64,000 bases of DNA from Candidatus Phosphoribacter baldrii (GTDB taxonomy: Bacteria > Actinomycetota > Actinomycetes > Actinomycetales > Dermatophilaceae): NCBI GenBank assembly GCA_016704565.1, contig JADIZV010000001.1, forward strand, positions 558,001-622,000, written 5' to 3'. Below are positions 61,885 to 64,000 of this stretch, in pieces. The translations under genes were made by a program, and so were the position numbers. The stretch's first letter is position 1. Each line of letters begins with the position of its first letter. The notes beneath the pieces are model-generated. The model was not told the DNA's origin. It ran no database searches and was given only the letters and a program-made list of their open reading frames with translations.

Positions 61885-62241
61885 GTGAACCTCGTGACCA
61901 TCAGCGATGACTACCTCGTCGTCGAGCCCAAAGGTCTGGACAAGTTCTGGGCCCTGACGCGTCAGCTGCGCATCCCGCTGGCCCACGTCCGGGGCGCAAC
62001 GGCCGACCCCGGAGCAGTCCACGACTACAAGGGCCTGCGCAATCCGGGGTTGGGCATTCCCGGAGTCAAGTGGACCGGGACCTTCACCCGCGATGGCGAG
62101 CGGCACTTCTGGAACGTCACCGGCTCGGCGTTGACGATCGTCGTCCAGTTAGCGGATGAGGACTTCGACCGGCTCTACCTCAGCGTCCGTGAGCCTGGTG
62201 CGACCGTGGACGCGATCAACGCCGCCATCGCTGCTGCGTGA
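61885..62241 (+). CDS. Small PH-like protein of unknown function
   Basis: A 118-residue soluble protein starting at GTG 61885 after AAAGGAC. The pattern VVEPKGLDKFWALTRQLRIPLAHVRGATAD, with KWTGTFTRDGERHFWNVTG and a C-terminal helix, suggests a small bacterial PH-like beta-fold; this is a fold guess only. It is probably co-transcribed with the TetR gene and under the same operator. Confidence 0.65.
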   Translation: MNLVTISDDYLVVEPKGLDKFWALTRQLRIPLAHVRGATADPGAVHDYKGLRNPGLGIPGVKWTGTFTRDGERHFWNVTGSALTIVVQLADEDFDRLYLSVREPGATVDAINAAIAAA

Positions 62242-62272
62242 GTGTGGCGCGTCGCGGCCCGTGCCGCGCGTT

Positions 62273-62297
62273 CGTGCACGCGCACTACGCGTGCACG
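62273..62297. terminator. 10-bp hairpin in convergent gap
   Basis: CGTGCACGCG (62273-62282) and CGCGTGCACG (62288-62297) pair perfectly over the loop CACTA, between the PH-like gene and the converging VWA gene. No T-run is present; it may act as a bidirectional terminator. Confidence 0.5.
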
Positions 62298-62322
62298 GCA
62301 GTCGACCGCTGGGCGGCATACC

Positions 62323-63465
62323 TCAGGCGAGTGGGTTCCAGCGGACGGCGAGAACCAGTGCGCCGGCCACGACGAGAGCGGCCAGCAGCGCGAGGTATGC
62401 CGTGAGCTCGACGTCTTCTCGTTGCAGGACGACCTCACGCGGGATGCCCCGCAGGACCTCCCCGAGTTGGGCGGCGTCGCTGGCCCGGTGATAGGCACCG
62501 CCCGTTGCCGTGGCCACGGCCTGCAGCGTGGGTTCGTCGACGAGGAGGAAGCTGCGCCCGCCCCCGCCTCCTCCGCCGCCTCCTCCGCCGCCGCCGGGGA
62601 ACTGGTCGACCCCATTGCGCGGACCAAACTCGCCGAAGGCATCGCCACCTAACTGCTCTGCGGTGCAGACCATTTGCGCGGGCGTCGTGGTGCCGAAGCC
62701 GATGGGATAGATCCGGATCCGCCGCTCTGCCGCAATCGAGGCAGCTGCGAACGGCAGCACCCCGCGCGTGTTCGCACCGTCGGTGAGCAACACCACGATG
62801 TCCGACACGAAGCCCCCGGTCGCTCCTGGAGGCGGTTCGATGACGCTCGGCACGGGAGCCGGGACCCCACGTTGCTGGGTGTTCTCCGGACCCGAGGGCA
62901 CTTCTCCGACCGGCTCGACCTGGCCGTTGATCGCGGCGATGGCGTCGACCGACGTGAGGATGGCCGATCCGATCGCCGTTCCTCGACCGGTGCTCAGCGC
63001 GTCGAGCGACGTGAGCAGCGACTCAGAGTCTGTGGTCGGAGGCACGATGAGGGCGGCCGACCCGGAGAAGGCCACCAGCCCTAGCCGGGTGTCGGCCGGT
63101 TGGGCCCGGACGAACGCCCGGACCGCTTCGCGTGCTGCCGTCAGCCGGTTGGGCACGACGTCGGTGGCGCACATCGAGCGCGAGACGTCCAGGGCCAGGA
63201 TGACCGCGGTCCGCTGCGCAGGCACCTCGACCGAGGCCTGCGGGCGGGCCACTGCCAGACCCAACAGGCCGACGCCGAGCACCAGGAGGGCCACCGGCAG
63301 ATGGGGGCGCCACCGCGACCGGGAAGGGAGCGCGGCCCGGACGAGCGCGAGATCCGGATGGCGGACGGCATACCGGCGCCGTCGCCGCAACGACCAGAGG
63401 TAGGCCGCAAGCAGCCCGGGCGCGAGCAACAACGCGGGCAACGCGAGAGGCCAGGCGAACGACAC
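62323..63465 (-). CDS. VWA-domain membrane protein (BatA-like)
   Basis: A 380-residue protein. An N-terminal BatA-type membrane helix is followed by RRRRRYAVRHPDLALVRAALP, a second helix (about 55-72), and the VWA domain from about 85 with the MIDAS motif LALDVSRSM and a later VLLTDGANT. A run of 13 glycines (about residue 295-307) interrupts the extracytoplasmic domain, and a helix closes it (about 355-375). Its GTG start abuts the TGA of the upstream paralogue. Such pairs usually accompany MoxR ATPase and DUF58 genes, expected beyond the window. Confidence 0.88.
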   Translation of the reverse strand: MSFAWPLALPALLLAPGLLAAYLWSLRRRRRYAVRHPDLALVRAALPSRSRWRPHLPVALLVLGVGLLGLAVARPQASVEVPAQRTAVILALDVSRSMCATDVVPNRLTAAREAVRAFVRAQPADTRLGLVAFSGSAALIVPPTTDSESLLTSLDALSTGRGTAIGSAILTSVDAIAAINGQVEPVGEVPSGPENTQQRGVPAPVPSVIEPPPGATGGFVSDIVVLLTDGANTRGVLPFAAASIAAERRIRIYPIGFGTTTPAQMVCTAEQLGGDAFGEFGPRNGVDQFPGGGGGGGGGGGGGRSFLLVDEPTLQAVATATGGAYHRASDAAQLGEVLRGIPREVVLQREDVELTAYLALLAALVVAGALVLAVRWNPLA

Positions 63466-64000
63466 TCAGATCACCCTCCCGGTGCGCATGATCGAGGTGG
63501 CAGCCGCGGCGACGAGCACGAGCAGGGCAGCTGCGGCGAACAGCGCGGAGATCTCGGTGTGCACGGGTGTGCTCGTCACCGCCAGGTCGATCGACCCGTA
63601 GACGTCAGTGAGGGCTTGTTCATTGGGGGCGGCGAGATAGCGGCCACCAGTGGCATCAGCCACCGCGGTGAGCATGGCCTCGTCCAGGCGGGTGGCCGCA
63701 GTGAAGCCGTCGACGGTGACCGTCGTGCCGGCCGGATCCCCGAGCCCCACGGTGTGGATCTTCACCCCGGCGCCAGCAGCAAGCTGGACCAGCGGCAGCG
63801 GGTCGAGCCGCGAGGTGTCCTGACCGTCGGAGAGCAGCACGATCGCTGACGATCCGTAGTAGCCGATGTCGAGATCCTCGATGTTGCCCTTCAGCTGCTC
63901 CTCGGTGATCGCCAGCTTGCCTCCGGCAATTGCCTTGAGGGAGGCGAAGATTCCCTGTCCGAGCGACGTGCCGCCTTGGGGGGTGAGCCGGTCGATCGCC
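63466..64000 (-). CDS. VWA-domain protein, C-terminal part (runs off the window)
   Basis: The reverse frame is open from the right edge to TGA at 63466. The visible 177 residues begin AIDRLTPQGGTSLGQGIFASL, continue with IGYYGSSAIVLLSDGQDTSRLDPLPLV, KIHTVGLGDPAGTTVTVDGF and ATGGRYLAAPNEQALTDVYGSID, all typical of the second half of a BatA/BatB VWA domain, and end in a membrane helix. The MIDAS start lies outside. It is a paralogue of, and coupled to, the downstream VWA gene. Confidence 0.85.
   Translation of the reverse strand, partial: AIDRLTPQGGTSLGQGIFASLKAIAGGKLAITEEQLKGNIEDLDIGYYGSSAIVLLSDGQDTSRLDPLPLVQLAAGAGVKIHTVGLGDPAGTTVTVDGFTAATRLDEAMLTAVADATGGRYLAAPNEQALTDVYGSIDLAVTSTPVHTEISALFAAAALLVLVAAAATSIMRTGRVI

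Overview
The window is about 70% G+C, with dense short-gap operons, GTG starts and ATGA stop/start overlaps. It carries actinobacterial marker genes: the proteasome activator bpa, a DUF5926 protein, fprA, LppU-like and DUF222-HNH genes, and a DtxR/IdeR-type iron box. This points to a high-GC actinobacterium, most likely of the Micrococcales (Intrasporangiaceae-like); the family level is an inference from gene content and order. I see no rRNA, tRNA, CRISPR array, prophage or insertion sequence. The content looks like ordinary chromosome.

Layout. 1-14 kb: the end of an unknown gene and a secreted PKD protein, purB, the biotin importer bioYMN (reverse), then a reverse run of VOC protein, SpoU methyltransferase, Cof-type HAD phosphatase, serS and a DinB-like protein. 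A forward lipid kinase follows, then an iron permease behind a DtxR box, pheA and a GDT1-type cation exporter. 13-22 kb: DUF5926, an MFS exporter, a quinone oxidoreductase, a self-regulated padR/ABC exporter operon and bpa. 22-36 kb: a frameshifted methyltransferase, a metal-sensing arsR/CDF pair, a flavoprotein dehydrogenase, cell-envelope genes (polysaccharide deacetylase, CNNM/CorC protein, LppU-like and PH-domain proteins), thpR and an acyl-CoA synthetase. 36-44 kb: an HNH endonuclease under an apparent LexA box, and a five-gene MacA/MacB-like export operon with two adaptors and a DUF5666 lipoprotein. 44-53 kb: methyltransferase, HAD protein, DUF1295 and SDR pair, saccharopine-dehydrogenase-like protein, GH13 glucosidase, lipoprotein amidase, secreted SGNH esterase. 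53-64 kb: fprA, a KhtU/KhtT-like antiporter pair beside a divergent RCK potassium channel, DUF1015, nadE, a short TetR, and two VWA (BatA-like) proteins running off the end.

The strongest unexplained signal is not a gene. The octamer CGGCATAC (or its complement GTATGCCG) occurs about 110 times by hand count, on both strands, in all six codon phases and between genes. Base composition alone would predict about two. Codons that are otherwise rare here (GCA, CAT, ATA, TAT, GTA) recur inside it, so selection or a process acting on DNA, not on protein, seems to maintain it. It resembles a DNA-uptake-sequence or HIP1-type highly iterated motif.

The second signal is a set of intergenic repeats. All seven tail-to-tail gaps longer than about 80 bp contain a repeat or strong hairpin, including a dispersed GAATTC-containing family with a near-constant 52-bp period. 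Two 62-bp palindromes also share compensatory stem changes, and a 19-bp array of ATG mini-ORFs runs from the end of khtT to the khtU start codon.
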